Shown here: positions 37,270 to 46,093 of the stretch, one piece after another
How positions within the stretch are numbered: the first letter of the stretch is position 1
Layout: every line of letters starts with the position of its first letter
Assembly: GCA_016882265.1 (NCBI GenBank)
Contig: VGVB01000006.1
Coordinates: 1-64,000 of the forward strand
From: Gammaproteobacteria bacterium
GTDB lineage: Bacteria; Pseudomonadota; Gammaproteobacteria; Steroidobacterales; Steroidobacteraceae
Reading direction: 5' to 3'
DNA length: 64,000 bases
Program-made: the position numbers and the translations under genes
The notes under the pieces: model-generated
What the model was told of the DNA's origin: nothing
Database searches by the model: none
What the model saw: the letters and a program-made list of their open reading frames with translations, nothing else

Positions 37270-39371
37270 AGCAGATTCTGCAATCCTTGAAGACCGGCGC
37301 CACTGAGGTGAGCGAGGTACCGGCGCCCGCCGTCGGGCACGGCCGGTTGTGTATCGACACAACAGTGTCTCTGGTTTCCGCTGGTACCGAGCGCATGCTG
37401 GTAGAGTTCGGCAAGGCCAACTGGCTGGACAAGGCACGCCAGCAACCGGATAAGGTGCGCGCGGTACTGGACAAAGCGCGTACCGACGGCCCGCTGGCCA
37501 CATGGGAGTCGGTGCAGAGCAAGCTGGACCAGCCGCTGGCACTCGGTTACTGCAATGTCGGCATAGTGGCGGCGGTCGGTGCCGGCGTCGCCGGGTTTGC
37601 CGTGGGCGAGCGCGTGGTGTCGAACGGCAGCCATGCGGAAGTCGTCTGTGTTCCGCAGAATTTGTGTGCGCGGATTCCGGCTGCCGTCAGTGACGAGCAG
37701 GCAGCCTTCACTGTGCTTGGTGCCATCGCGCTGCAGGGCATCCGGCTGGCGCAACCTACGATCGGCGAATGCGTCGTCGTAAGCGGCTTGGGTGTGATCG
37801 GTCTGCTGACGGTGCAGTTGCTACGCGCTCAGGGCTGCCGGGTCATGGGTGTCGACCCGGACGCGCGGAGGATGGCGCTGGCGCAGCAGTTCGGTGCGGA
37901 GATTGTGCTCAGTCCGGCGGTTGGGTCGGACGTTCTCAGCACGGCGCAGTTGTTTTCGCGGGGCCGGGGCGTGGATGCAGTGCTGATCACCGCCTCCACG
38001 CAAAGCAGCGAGCCAGTAAGCCAGGCCGCTCGCATGTGCCGGACGCGAGGCCGCATCGTGCTGATCGGTGTAACCGGCCTCGAGCTGTCCCGCGCTGATT
38101 TCTACGAGAAGGAGTTGAGCTTTCAGGTGAGCTGCTCCTATGGTCCGGGTCGTTACGATCCGGTCTACGAAGAAGGCGGCCAGGACTATCCGGTTGGCTT
38201 TGTGCGCTGGACGGAGCAGCGCAATTTTGAGGCGGTCCTCGACCTGATGGCTGGTGGCCGGTTGGATGTTTCGCCTTTGATCAGCCACCGCTTCCCGATT
38301 GACCGGGCGGTTGTGGCCTACGAATCGCTGGCATCGGATGTATCTTCGCTTGGCATCCTGTTCCTGTATCCGTCAAACCGCTGCGAACTGGCAGAGCGGC
38401 AGACCGTCGAACTCCAATCGCGAGTGGCATCTGCCGGACAAGGGGTCGTGGCATTCCTGGGAGCCGGGAATTACGCCAGCCGGGTGCTGATGCCAGCGTT
38501 TCGGCGAGCAGGAGCGGTGTTACATACCGCGGTCAGCGCGCGTGGGGTCAGCGCTGCTTACTTCGGGCGCAAGTTCGGCTTTGCCACGGCGAGCACCGAC
38601 TGGCTCGCGGCCGTGGCCGACGCGGCGGTGGATACCGTCGTAGTTGCGACCCGGCACGATGCCCATGCCCGTCAGGTACTCGCGGCGCTGCATGCAGGTA
38701 AGCATGTGTTTTGCGAAAAGCCGCTGTGTCTGACCCTGGACGAACTGGCAGAGATCGAACGGGCGGCAACGGCGCCTGGGGCGCCGCTCCTGATGGTCGG
38801 ATTCAACCGGCGGTTTGCGCCGTTGACGGTGCGCATGAAACAGTTGCTGGCCGGGGTTCGTGGACCGAGGAGCTTCGTGCTGACAGTCAACGCCGGCGCG
38901 ATATCGGCTGATCACTGGACTCAGGATCATGTGGCCGGTGGTGGACGGATTGTCGGCGAAGGATGTCACTTCATCGATCTCCTGCGATACCTCGAGGGTG
39001 CGCCGATTGATTCCTGGCAGCGGGTCGTGATGGACGCGCCGACCGCGGATACAGTGAGTATTCAGCTCCGCTTCGCCGACGGTTCGATCGGCACGTTGCA
39101 CTATTTCGCCAACGGGGCGAAGAACTTCCCCAAAGAGAGGCTGGAAGTCTTTGCGGCCGGCCGTGTCCTGCGTCTGGACAATTTCCGTCGGCTGAGCGGT
39201 TACGGCTGGCCAGGATTCAGTGCGAAGACGCTCTGGCGACAGGACAAGGGTGTCCAACGCTGCGTGGAGGAATTCCTGGCCGGTGTCCGGCAGGGCGGTG
39301 AGAGTCCGGTCCCGCTGAAGGAAATCATTGAGGTCGCACGACTGTCAATCGAGATGCAGGAAGCCCGGTAG
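37266..39371 (+). CDS. Bi-domain oxidoreductase: Zn-type alcohol dehydrogenase fused to Gfo/Idh/MocA
   Basis: The 701-aa protein joins two complete modules. Residues about 1-370 are a medium-chain dehydrogenase (LGYCNVGIVAAVG, nucleotide motif VVSGLGVIGLLTVQLL). Residues about 385-700 are a Gfo/Idh/MocA oxidoreductase (VAFLGAGNYASRVLMPAF, then CEKPLCLTLDEL and GGGRIVGEGCHFIDLLRYL). Such fusions recur in polysaccharide loci next to heparinase-like proteins. The MocA half could act at C3 of a UDP-sugar like WbpB, but its true substrate is unknown. TTG start overlaps hisF2. Confidence 0.88.
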   Translation: MKQILQSLKTGATEVSEVPAPAVGHGRLCIDTTVSLVSAGTERMLVEFGKANWLDKARQQPDKVRAVLDKARTDGPLATWESVQSKLDQPLALGYCNVGIVAAVGAGVAGFAVGERVVSNGSHAEVVCVPQNLCARIPAAVSDEQAAFTVLGAIALQGIRLAQPTIGECVVVSGLGVIGLLTVQLLRAQGCRVMGVDPDARRMALAQQFGAEIVLSPAVGSDVLSTAQLFSRGRGVDAVLITASTQSSEPVSQAARMCRTRGRIVLIGVTGLELSRADFYEKELSFQVSCSYGPGRYDPVYEEGGQDYPVGFVRWTEQRNFEAVLDLMAGGRLDVSPLISHRFPIDRAVVAYESLASDVSSLGILFLYPSNRCELAERQTVELQSRVASAGQGVVAFLGAGNYASRVLMPAFRRAGAVLHTAVSARGVSAAYFGRKFGFATASTDWLAAVADAAVDTVVVATRHDAHARQVLAALHAGKHVFCEKPLCLTLDELAEIERAATAPGAPLLMVGFNRRFAPLTVRMKQLLAGVRGPRSFVLTVNAGAISADHWTQDHVAGGGRIVGEGCHFIDLLRYLEGAPIDSWQRVVMDAPTADTVSIQLRFADGSIGTLHYFANGAKNFPKERLEVFAAGRVLRLDNFRRLSGYGWPGFSAKTLWRQDKGVQRCVEEFLAGVRQGGESPVPLKEIIEVARLSIEMQEAR

Positions 39372-40102
39372 TGGGCCGGGCCGTGGACTGGCTGGATGCG
39401 CGACTCTACCCGGGGTTCGCGAGCAATTGCGACGATCGCCTGTTCCGACTGCGCATCCTTGAGTGCTCATCCCGGGAATCCGTGTTGCTGGATCTGGGCG
39501 CGGGCGCTGGAATCGTCGAACCGATGAACTTCAGGGGTGCGGTCGCCCGGGTGTGCGGTGTGGATCTTGATCCGCGAGTTCAGACCAACCCGATGTTGGA
39601 TGACGGGCGGGTGGCTGATGCGGGGCAAATCCCTTATCCGGACGAATCCTTTGACGTGGTCTTCGCCGACAACGTAATGGAGCATCTGGTAGAGCCGCAG
39701 CCGGTCCTGCGAGAGGTGTACCGGGTGCTGCGGCCGGGCGGGATTCTGCTGTTCAAGACGCCGAACAAGTACCACTACATGCCGTGTCTGGCGCGTCTCA
39801 CTCCATACCGGTTTCATCAGCTTGTGAATGCGATGCGGGGGCGTGCGCAGGTGGACCCGTTTCCGACATGGTATCGGGCGAATTCGCTGCGGGCTGTTCG
39901 GCGCCTGACAGATCAAACCGGGTTCGAAGTGCAGTCAATTGAGCGGATCGAAGGGCGTCCGGAGTACTTGCGCATGACCTGGGCTACTTACCTCATTGGC
40001 GCGGCCTACGAGCGGCTGGTGAACGCGTTCAAGTGCCTCGAGCCATTTCGGATCCTGTTGATTGTCCGGTTGCGTAAGCCGGCGGTCACGCTGCGTAGTT
40101 GA
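39371..40102 (+). CDS. Class I SAM-dependent methyltransferase
   Basis: A 243-aa methyltransferase with motif I VLLDLGAGAGIVEPMNF and the downstream motifs FDVVFADNVMEHLVEPQPVL and VLRPGGILLFKTPNKYHY, the Methyltransf_11/UbiE-like type. GTG start overlaps the stop of the bi-domain gene. Probably modifies a sugar or the end of the chain. Distinct in sequence from the methyltransferase at 32114. Confidence 0.85.
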   Translation: MGRAVDWLDARLYPGFASNCDDRLFRLRILECSSRESVLLDLGAGAGIVEPMNFRGAVARVCGVDLDPRVQTNPMLDDGRVADAGQIPYPDESFDVVFADNVMEHLVEPQPVLREVYRVLRPGGILLFKTPNKYHYMPCLARLTPYRFHQLVNAMRGRAQVDPFPTWYRANSLRAVRRLTDQTGFEVQSIERIEGRPEYLRMTWATYLIGAAYERLVNAFKCLEPFRILLIVRLRKPAVTLRS

Positions 40103-40130
40103 TCTCCGTACACGACACGGTTGACTTGCG

Positions 40131-41234
40131 ATGACTGAACCGCTCATCGACATCATCGCCGGCGCCCGCCCGAATTTCATGAAGATCGCGCCCATCATCC
40201 GGGCGCTTTACAGCCGCAGGGCCGCGGGCAGTCCGCTGCGTTACCGCCTGGTACATACGGGCCAGCACTACGATCCGAAAATGTCCGGCGACTTCTTCGA
40301 GCAACTGGGCATTCCGGAGCCGCACGTCAACCTCGAAGTGGGTTCCGGTACGGCGGCAGAGCAAACCGCCGGCATCATGCTGGGCTATGAAAAGCTGTTG
40401 CTGCGGCAGCGCAGCGCCCTGTGCCTGGTCGTTGGCGACGTGACTTCCACGATGGCCTGCGCAATCGTCGCGCAGAAGCTCTGCGTGCCGGTGGCGCATG
40501 TCGAGGGTGGGATCCGGTCCGGTGACTGGGGCATGCCGGAGGAAATCAACCGTATGGTGACCGACGCCATCACCAACTGGTTCTTCACGACCAGCGAGGT
40601 CGCCAATGCGAATCTGCAGCGTGCCGGGGTTGCGGCGGAGCGCATGTTCTTTGTCGGCAACACGATGATCGACACGCTGCTGGCGAACATCGGGCGCTTG
40701 CGGCCGCCGGATTTTGTGGCCTCGATGGGCCTGCAGCCGGGGGGGTATTTCGTGACGACGCTGCATCGCCCGGCCAATGTTGACGCGAGCGACGGGTTTG
40801 CACGACTCCTGCACGCCATCAGTGCCGCAACCCGGGGCCTGCCGGTCGTGTTCCCGGTACATCCGCGGACCGCTCGGACCCTGCGTGAATTGCCGTCCTT
40901 CCCTGACAGCATCCGGTTAGTCGACCCGCAGCCCTATCTCGAATTCAACTGGCTGGTGAAGCACGCGAAGGCGGTCATCACGGATTCCGGCGGCATTACC
41001 GAGGAAACCACGGTGATGGGCGTGCCGTGCCTGACGCTGCGCGACAATACGGAGCGGCCGGAGACAATCACCATCGGCACCAACGAACTGATCGGCACCG
41101 ATCCCGCCCGACTCAAGCCGGCTCTGGACCGGCTTTTCGACGGGAGCTGGAAGAAGAGTGGCATCCCGGAGTTGTGGGACGGCCACGCCGCCGAGCGCAT
41201 CGTCGCGGCTCTGGAGCGGCTGCTGGAATGCTGA
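40131..41234 (+). CDS. UDP-N-acetylglucosamine 2-epimerase family (WecB/WbpI)
   Basis: A 367-aa non-hydrolysing 2-epimerase. Conserved features are visible: GARPNFMKIAPI, HTGQHYD, GDVTSTMACAIVAQ, HVEGGIRSGDWGMPEEINR, FVTTLHRPANVD and SDSGGITEETTVMGVPCL-type (TDSGGITEETT). It could be WecB (UDP-GlcNAc to UDP-ManNAc) or WbpI (the 2,3-diacetamido uronic acid form); the WbpG trio nearby favours the latter, as inference. Its 3' end runs into a REP pair. Confidence 0.92.
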   Translation: MTEPLIDIIAGARPNFMKIAPIIRALYSRRAAGSPLRYRLVHTGQHYDPKMSGDFFEQLGIPEPHVNLEVGSGTAAEQTAGIMLGYEKLLLRQRSALCLVVGDVTSTMACAIVAQKLCVPVAHVEGGIRSGDWGMPEEINRMVTDAITNWFFTTSEVANANLQRAGVAAERMFFVGNTMIDTLLANIGRLRPPDFVASMGLQPGGYFVTTLHRPANVDASDGFARLLHAISAATRGLPVVFPVHPRTARTLRELPSFPDSIRLVDPQPYLEFNWLVKHAKAVITDSGGITEETTVMGVPCLTLRDNTERPETITIGTNELIGTDPARLKPALDRLFDGSWKKSGIPELWDGHAAERIVAALERLLEC

Positions 41235-42886
41235 AAAAGGGGACGCTTCCCTTTTTGGGTGAAAAAGGGAAGCGTCCCCTTTTGTACGGGCACACGCTCC
41301 GGTATCTCAAGGCAAGGCAGATCTTCGGGCGGCTGTGGTTCCGCGTGCATCGGCCGCGGCCCGACGTGCGCCCGGCGCCGCCGCAGCGGGCAGCCCGCGA
41401 CGTCTGGTTACGCTGCGCGCGGACAGCATCGATGATCGGGCCTGACAGCTTCCGCTTCCTGAACAGCGAGCGGCGCCTTGCGGCGCCATACGACTGGACT
41501 CACCCGGAGTGGCCGAAGCTGTGGCTGTACAACGCTCATTACTTTGACGACCTGGGAGCCGACGGGGCGGAGGAGCGAACCGCATGGCACCGCGACCTGA
41601 TCGCGCGGTGGATTGCCGAGAATCCGCCGGCAGGTGGGATCGGCTGGGAGCCGTACCCGACGTCGCTGCGCATCGTCAATTGGATCCGCTGGGCGCTTGC
41701 CGGTAACACTCCGGAGCCCGTCATGTTGGACAGTCTGGCCGCGCAGGCGCGTTGGCTGCGCCGGCGGCTCGAGGTTCACCTGCTGGGCAATCACCTCTGG
41801 GCGAATGCCAAGGCTCTGGTATTTGCCGGTACGTTTCTGGCCGGTGACGAGGCGGCGGGCTGGCAGCGTAAAGGACTGGCCCTGCTGCGGCACGAACTGG
41901 GCGAGCAGATCCTGGCGGATGGCGGGCATTTCGAGCGCAGCCCGATGTACCACGCCATCGTGCTGGAAGACCTGCTCGACCTGGTGCAGCTCGCACAGCT
42001 CTCGCCGGGCAACCTGGTGGCCGCCGACGTTGCTGGCTGGCGAGAGGCAGCGCAACACATGCTGCGCTGGCTGGCTGCGATGACTCATCCGGATGGCGGG
42101 GTTGTGTTCTTCAACGATGCCGCCCTCGGTATCGCACCGGATCTGGCGGCGCTCCTCAAATACGCGCGTGGCCTCGGAATCGCCACCGATGTAGGCCAGC
42201 TCGATGCTGTCCAGGTGCTGAAGGATTCGGGCTACGTCCGTGCACAGCTCGGGCCGGCCGTTCTGTTCGCCGACAGCGGGTCCATCGGACCGCACTACCT
42301 GCCGGGCCATGCGCATGCCGGCACGCTGAGCTGCGAACTGTCGTTGCACGGCCGGCGTCTCCTCGTGAACAGTGGCACGTCCACCTACGAGCCCGGGCCG
42401 GAGCGGGCACGCCAGCGCGGCACGGCTGCGCACAACACGGTCTTCGTCGACGGGGTGGACTCATCTGAGGTCTGGGGTTCCTTCCGCGTGGCGCGCCGGG
42501 CGCAAGCGATCGGGCTTTCTGTCGAAAGCTCACCGGAACGGTTGCAGATCAGCTGCAGTCATGACGGCTACCGCCGTCTGCCGGGGCGAATCATGCACCA
42601 CCGCGAGTGGCAGCTCGATCGGTATGGCCTTACGATCACGGACACGCTCGACGGCAAATGCCGGGACGCGGTGGCCCGCTTTCACCTGCATCCGAGGGTA
42701 CAGGAGGCCGGGGACAATGCCCTGCGGCTCGCGGATGGAGTCCGCGTACAGTGGCAGTGCGATGGCGGGGCCGCGCGCCTGACCCCCTCCACGTGGCACC
42801 CGCAGTTCGGGATGAGCGAAGACAATCGATGCCTCGAGGTACGCCTGACCGGCCGGCGGCTGATCACCCGGTTCGAGTGGTTCTGA
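41228..42886 (+). CDS. Heparinase II/III-like (alginate lyase family) protein with REP-encoded N-terminus
   Basis: A 552-aa protein if ATG 41228, which overlaps the previous stop, is the start. Codons 3-18 then come from the REP element and read KKGTLPFLGEKGKRPL. The conserved part begins near TLRYLKARQIFGRLWFR; TTG 41282 right after the element is an alternative start. An (alpha/alpha) barrel follows (NHLWANAKALVFAG, DGGHFERSPMYHAIVL), then a beta-sandwich with HAHAGTLSCELSLHGR. Family members are polysaccharide lyases or periplasmic processing enzymes. No signal peptide is visible. Confidence 0.85.
   Translation: MLKKGTLPFLGEKGKRPLLYGHTLRYLKARQIFGRLWFRVHRPRPDVRPAPPQRAARDVWLRCARTASMIGPDSFRFLNSERRLAAPYDWTHPEWPKLWLYNAHYFDDLGADGAEERTAWHRDLIARWIAENPPAGGIGWEPYPTSLRIVNWIRWALAGNTPEPVMLDSLAAQARWLRRRLEVHLLGNHLWANAKALVFAGTFLAGDEAAGWQRKGLALLRHELGEQILADGGHFERSPMYHAIVLEDLLDLVQLAQLSPGNLVAADVAGWREAAQHMLRWLAAMTHPDGGVVFFNDAALGIAPDLAALLKYARGLGIATDVGQLDAVQVLKDSGYVRAQLGPAVLFADSGSIGPHYLPGHAHAGTLSCELSLHGRRLLVNSGTSTYEPGPERARQRGTAAHNTVFVDGVDSSEVWGSFRVARRAQAIGLSVESSPERLQISCSHDGYRRLPGRIMHHREWQLDRYGLTITDTLDGKCRDAVARFHLHPRVQEAGDNALRLADGVRVQWQCDGGAARLTPSTWHPQFGMSEDNRCLEVRLTGRRLITRFEWF
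41234..41283 (+). repeat. REP-like inverted pair inside the start of the heparinase-like gene
   Basis: Two arms (41234-41256, 41262-41283) with core GGGGACGCTTCCC are inverted around the loop GGGTG. It begins at the last base of the epimerase stop codon and lies in frame within the next gene. Arms match those at 14935-14983. Confidence 0.9.
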
Positions 42887-42887
42887 C

Positions 42888-44138
42888 GTGCACATACTGT
42901 TCCTGACCGACAATTTCCCGCCCGAGGTGAATGCGCCTGCGTCGCGTACTTTCGAGCACTGTCGCGAGTGGGTGAGTCTCGGGCATCGCGTCACGGTGAT
43001 CACCGGTGTGCCCAACTTCCCCAAGGGGCGGGTGTTCGAGGGCTATCGCAATCGCCTCTGCCAGACCGAGGACATGGCTGGCATCCGCGTCATCCGCGTG
43101 TGGACGTACATTACCGCGAACGAGGGATTCGCGAGGCGCATCCTGGACTACTGCAGTTACATGATCGCGGCCATCCTCGCGGCTCCGTTCGTGCGCGGCG
43201 TCGACGTCGTGGTGGGCACGTCGCCGCAGTTGTTCACGGTCTGCGCCGCGTACGTCGTCGGCCTGTACCGGCGCGTCCCCTATGTCTTCGAGCTGCGCGA
43301 CCTATGGCCGGAGTCAATCCGGGCTGTGGGTGCCATGCAGGATTCGGCCGCACTACGCGTGTTGGAGCGACTGGAACTGTTCCTGTATCGCCAGGCTGCA
43401 GCCGTGGTGAGTGTGACCAACGCCTTCCGGGACAATCTGATCCGGCGCGGCATCGACGGCTGCAAGATCAGCGTCGTGACCAACGGTGTGGACATCGGCA
43501 GGTTCCGGCCGCGGCCGAAGGACGAGGCGCTGGCACGGGATCTCGGTCTGCACGGGCGCTTTGTCGCGGGATACATCGGCACGCACGGCATGGCCCATGG
43601 CCTCGAAACGCTGCTCGAGGCCGCGGCGTTGTTGCAGGAATTGCCGGATGGTGATGCTTACCGGATCGTGTTGTTGGGCGACGGCGCCAGCAAGGAGGCA
43701 CTCATAACGCGCGCGCGCTCAATGAACCTGATCAACGTCGTCTTTCTTGATTCCGTGCCGAAGGATGAAGTGGTTCGCTACTGGTCGCTGCTCGATGTCG
43801 CAGTGATTCATCTGCGCAAGACCAAGCTGTTTACAACGGTGATACCGTCCAAACTGTTCGAATGCATGGGCATGGGCTTGCCGGTATTGCATGGCGTGGC
43901 CGGGGAATCGGCCGGCATCGTCGGGCGAGAGGGTGTCGGCATCGTATTCGAGCCCGAGGACGCCAAGGCACTGTGCGACGGTTTGACGCGGCTCCGCCAC
44001 GATGCCGCGCTCTACCGGTCATGTCGCGAAAATGCTCTGACTGCTGCCGCTCGGTACGATCGCACCGCGCTGGCACTGGCGATGCTGGGGAGACTGGAGG
44101 CGGTGGTCGGTAACCCGACCTCAGTCCAGGCGCCTTGA
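42888..44138 (+). CDS. Glycosyltransferase family 4 type, WbuB-like
   Basis: A 416-aa GT-B glycosyltransferase, GTG start directly after the heparinase-like gene. Opening HILFLTDNFPPEVNAPASRT and VFELRDLWPESIRAVG are typical of WbuB/WbpH-type enzymes that add N-acetylfucosamine or related amino sugars. The donor side has VIPSKLFECMGMGLPVLHGV. It probably adds one of the first sugars to the WecA product encoded next. Confidence 0.9.
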   Translation: MHILFLTDNFPPEVNAPASRTFEHCREWVSLGHRVTVITGVPNFPKGRVFEGYRNRLCQTEDMAGIRVIRVWTYITANEGFARRILDYCSYMIAAILAAPFVRGVDVVVGTSPQLFTVCAAYVVGLYRRVPYVFELRDLWPESIRAVGAMQDSAALRVLERLELFLYRQAAAVVSVTNAFRDNLIRRGIDGCKISVVTNGVDIGRFRPRPKDEALARDLGLHGRFVAGYIGTHGMAHGLETLLEAAALLQELPDGDAYRIVLLGDGASKEALITRARSMNLINVVFLDSVPKDEVVRYWSLLDVAVIHLRKTKLFTTVIPSKLFECMGMGLPVLHGVAGESAGIVGREGVGIVFEPEDAKALCDGLTRLRHDAALYRSCRENALTAAARYDRTALALAMLGRLEAVVGNPTSVQAP

Positions 44139-44161
44139 GCGACCCAGCCGAAGTGTATAAT
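44135..44161 (+). promoter_or_regulatory. Possible promoter before the WecA-like gene
   Basis: TTGAGC (44135-44140) and a perfect TATAAT (44156-44161) are 15 nt apart, somewhat short. They lie 87 nt before the TTG start of the WecA-like gene. A TATAAT is rare in this GC-rich DNA. Confidence 0.45.
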
Positions 44162-44247
44162 CGCTGCCCAGCAGACGACATGACGCTCCAGGCCCTTCTT
44201 GCACGAGGGGGGCGGCGGGGCTTCCGGGCAACAAGACAGGGGCAACC

Positions 44248-45324
44248 TTGCGCGTCTTTCTGGCATCAGTCATCGCGTTTCTGATCACGGCTGCCCTCGT
44301 GCTGGCCCTGCGACCCATGGCGCAGGTCGTGGGTCTGGTGGACCGGCCCGGCGGCCGCAAGTCGCACAACGGCGAAATCCCAGTCGTCGGCGGGCTTGCG
44401 ATGTTCGGCGGGTGCGTGGTCGCCGCAGTGATGGGCGGCGGACTGACCCCGCACGGCAGTATGCTGCTGGTCGCCAGCGCCTTTATGGTGGTTATCGGCG
44501 CGCTGGATGACCGCTTCGACCTCGATCCGCAGTTCCGGCTGTTTGCCCACGCTGCGGCAGCGATCGCCCTGACCTATGGAACGGATTTCGTCGTCGCCGA
44601 TCTTGGCGACCTGTTCGGCACCGGCACGATCCGGCTTGGCTGGCTGGCCGTACCGTTCACGGTCATTGCGTGCATGGCCCTGATCACGGCTCTGAACATG
44701 CTCGACGGTTTGGACGGGCTGGCCGGCGGCTGCGCGATGATTGCGTTCTCCGGTCTGGCGATCGTCGCTACCGGGCACGACGCGCCGACGTCGGCCATCA
44801 TGTCGCTGGGACTGATGGGTGCGTGCCTCGGCTTCCTGATGTTCAACGTTCCGGCGCGCTTCAATCGTGGAGTGCGGACTTTCATGGGCGACGCCGGCAG
44901 CACGTTACTTGGCTTCGTGCTGGCAAGCGTGGGTCTCTTCCTGATTCAGCCGGATCGCTCCGACATTCCTCCGGTCTTCATCCTCTGGATGATGCCGATC
45001 CCGATTTTCGAGCTGTTCAGCTCGACGCTGCGGAGGGTGTTCAAAGGAATGTCGCCGCTGCAGGCTGATAACGGGCATTTCCATTATCTGCTGGTGCAGA
45101 GTGGATTCTCGGTACGGTTGGTGTTTGCGATCTACCTGCTGGTTTCGGCGACCTCGGCCGGGTTCGGCATTGCGGCGCTGGAAGCTGAGGTCGCTGAGCC
45201 GGCGATGTTCTGGCTGTTCGTCGTATTTTTCGGCGCGTGGACTCTGATGAACCGGATGGCGCCTGCGATCGGCGCGCTGCTGCCGCGATATCTGCGGCGG
45301 GACCTGGAGAATCTCCAGCACTGA
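44248..45324 (+). CDS. Undecaprenyl-phosphate N-acetylhexosamine-1-phosphate transferase (WecA/WbpL family)
   Basis: This MraY/WecA-superfamily enzyme starts the repeat unit by moving GlcNAc-1-P or a related sugar-1-P to undecaprenyl phosphate. The 358-aa protein has about 10-11 helices and motifs GLVDRPGGRKSHNGEIPVVG, the catalytic Asp pair region (IGALDDRFDLD), NMLDGLDGLAGG and FMGDAGSTLLGFVLA. TTG 44248 has AGGGG upstream. It is the last intact gene of the left polysaccharide block. Confidence 0.92.
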   Translation: MRVFLASVIAFLITAALVLALRPMAQVVGLVDRPGGRKSHNGEIPVVGGLAMFGGCVVAAVMGGGLTPHGSMLLVASAFMVVIGALDDRFDLDPQFRLFAHAAAAIALTYGTDFVVADLGDLFGTGTIRLGWLAVPFTVIACMALITALNMLDGLDGLAGGCAMIAFSGLAIVATGHDAPTSAIMSLGLMGACLGFLMFNVPARFNRGVRTFMGDAGSTLLGFVLASVGLFLIQPDRSDIPPVFILWMMPIPIFELFSSTLRRVFKGMSPLQADNGHFHYLLVQSGFSVRLVFAIYLLVSATSAGFGIAALEAEVAEPAMFWLFVVFFGAWTLMNRMAPAIGALLPRYLRRDLENLQH

Positions 45325-45345
45325 CTGCGGTCGGCTCCAGTGCGA

Positions 45346-45365
45346 GTAAGGCATTACTGCCTTAC
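45346..45365 (+). promoter_or_regulatory. Orphan TA-type operator palindrome
   Basis: GTAAGGCA-TTAC-TGCCTTAC has the same 8-bp arms as the operator at 46986-47005 before the AbrB-PIN module. Here no antitoxin follows; 108 nt downstream begins the tail of the IS1634-family remnant. It looks like the promoter stub of a lost TA module. The rest of 45325-45473 shows no gene. Confidence 0.6.
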
Positions 45366-45473
45366 CAAATCGCGACATTGTCAGGGTGCCCTTTGCTTGC
45401 TCCTTCCGTGGCCGGACCGTGGCTTACTTTCCGCACATCGCGGGGGTGATTTCGGCGAATTTCCCGGCGCCGC

Positions 45474-46091
45474 TCAGGCGCGGAACGAGTCGACCGGGAC
45501 GCCGAGCAGTTCCAGCACCCGACATTGCCGGGGCGTGAACGTGGCTTCGAAACGCTGCACGGTGCGGCCGGCGCGGGTGAGGACGTAGCGCTCGGCGTGG
45601 CTGAACAGCCGCAGCACCTGCTCGGTAGTGGGTCGGGCGCACTGGCGCTCTTCGGGATAGAGCGGCAGTGAGGTCAGCCGTTCGCGCTGCATGGCAGCGC
45701 CCAGCTCGCGCTCAATGAGGGCCTGGATCATGAGGGCGAGGAAGTAGACGGTGAAGAACGCCTCGATCCGGGCCGGGTTCTTGAGGAACACCGGGGCGAT
45801 CTCGTGCACGGTCTTGAGATGCTCGAAGCGCCTCTCGATGGTCGGCTGGCGCTTGTGGGCTGCGAGCACCTGCGCCGGGGTCAGCGTCCGGTCGTTGGTC
45901 AGCAGCGGGTACATGCCGTCGGAGCGCTCGTCCCAGGCGACGGCGGCGGCATCGAGGGTCCACTCGAGGTCGTAGCGGCGATGGGTGATGCGCCGGTAGG
46001 CGGTATCGGGCCCGGGGCGGCCGCGGCGGGTCTGCTTGAAGGCGTGCTCGGCCCGGTGGGTACGGGTGACCTTGAGGTAGCGGCGCCACCT
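45474..46091 (-). pseudogene. IS1634-family transposase, N-terminal part missing
   Basis: On the minus strand the frame reads [35 protein letters not shown], then DGMYPLLTNDRTLTPAQVL and KRQPTIERRFEHLKTVHEIA, ending DSFRA. This is the C-terminal portion of a DDE transposase of the IS1634 type, including the final catalytic-region IERRF..K block. The frame is cut by a stop at 46092-46094, exactly where the dehydratase fragment begins. About two thirds of the protein is gone, so the element is dead. Confidence 0.85.
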
Positions 46092-46093
46092 CT

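Noticed and set aside
41027..41227. N-terminal extension of the heparinase-like frame into the epimerase
   Set aside because: It is the out-of-frame shadow of the epimerase and has the composition expected of one.
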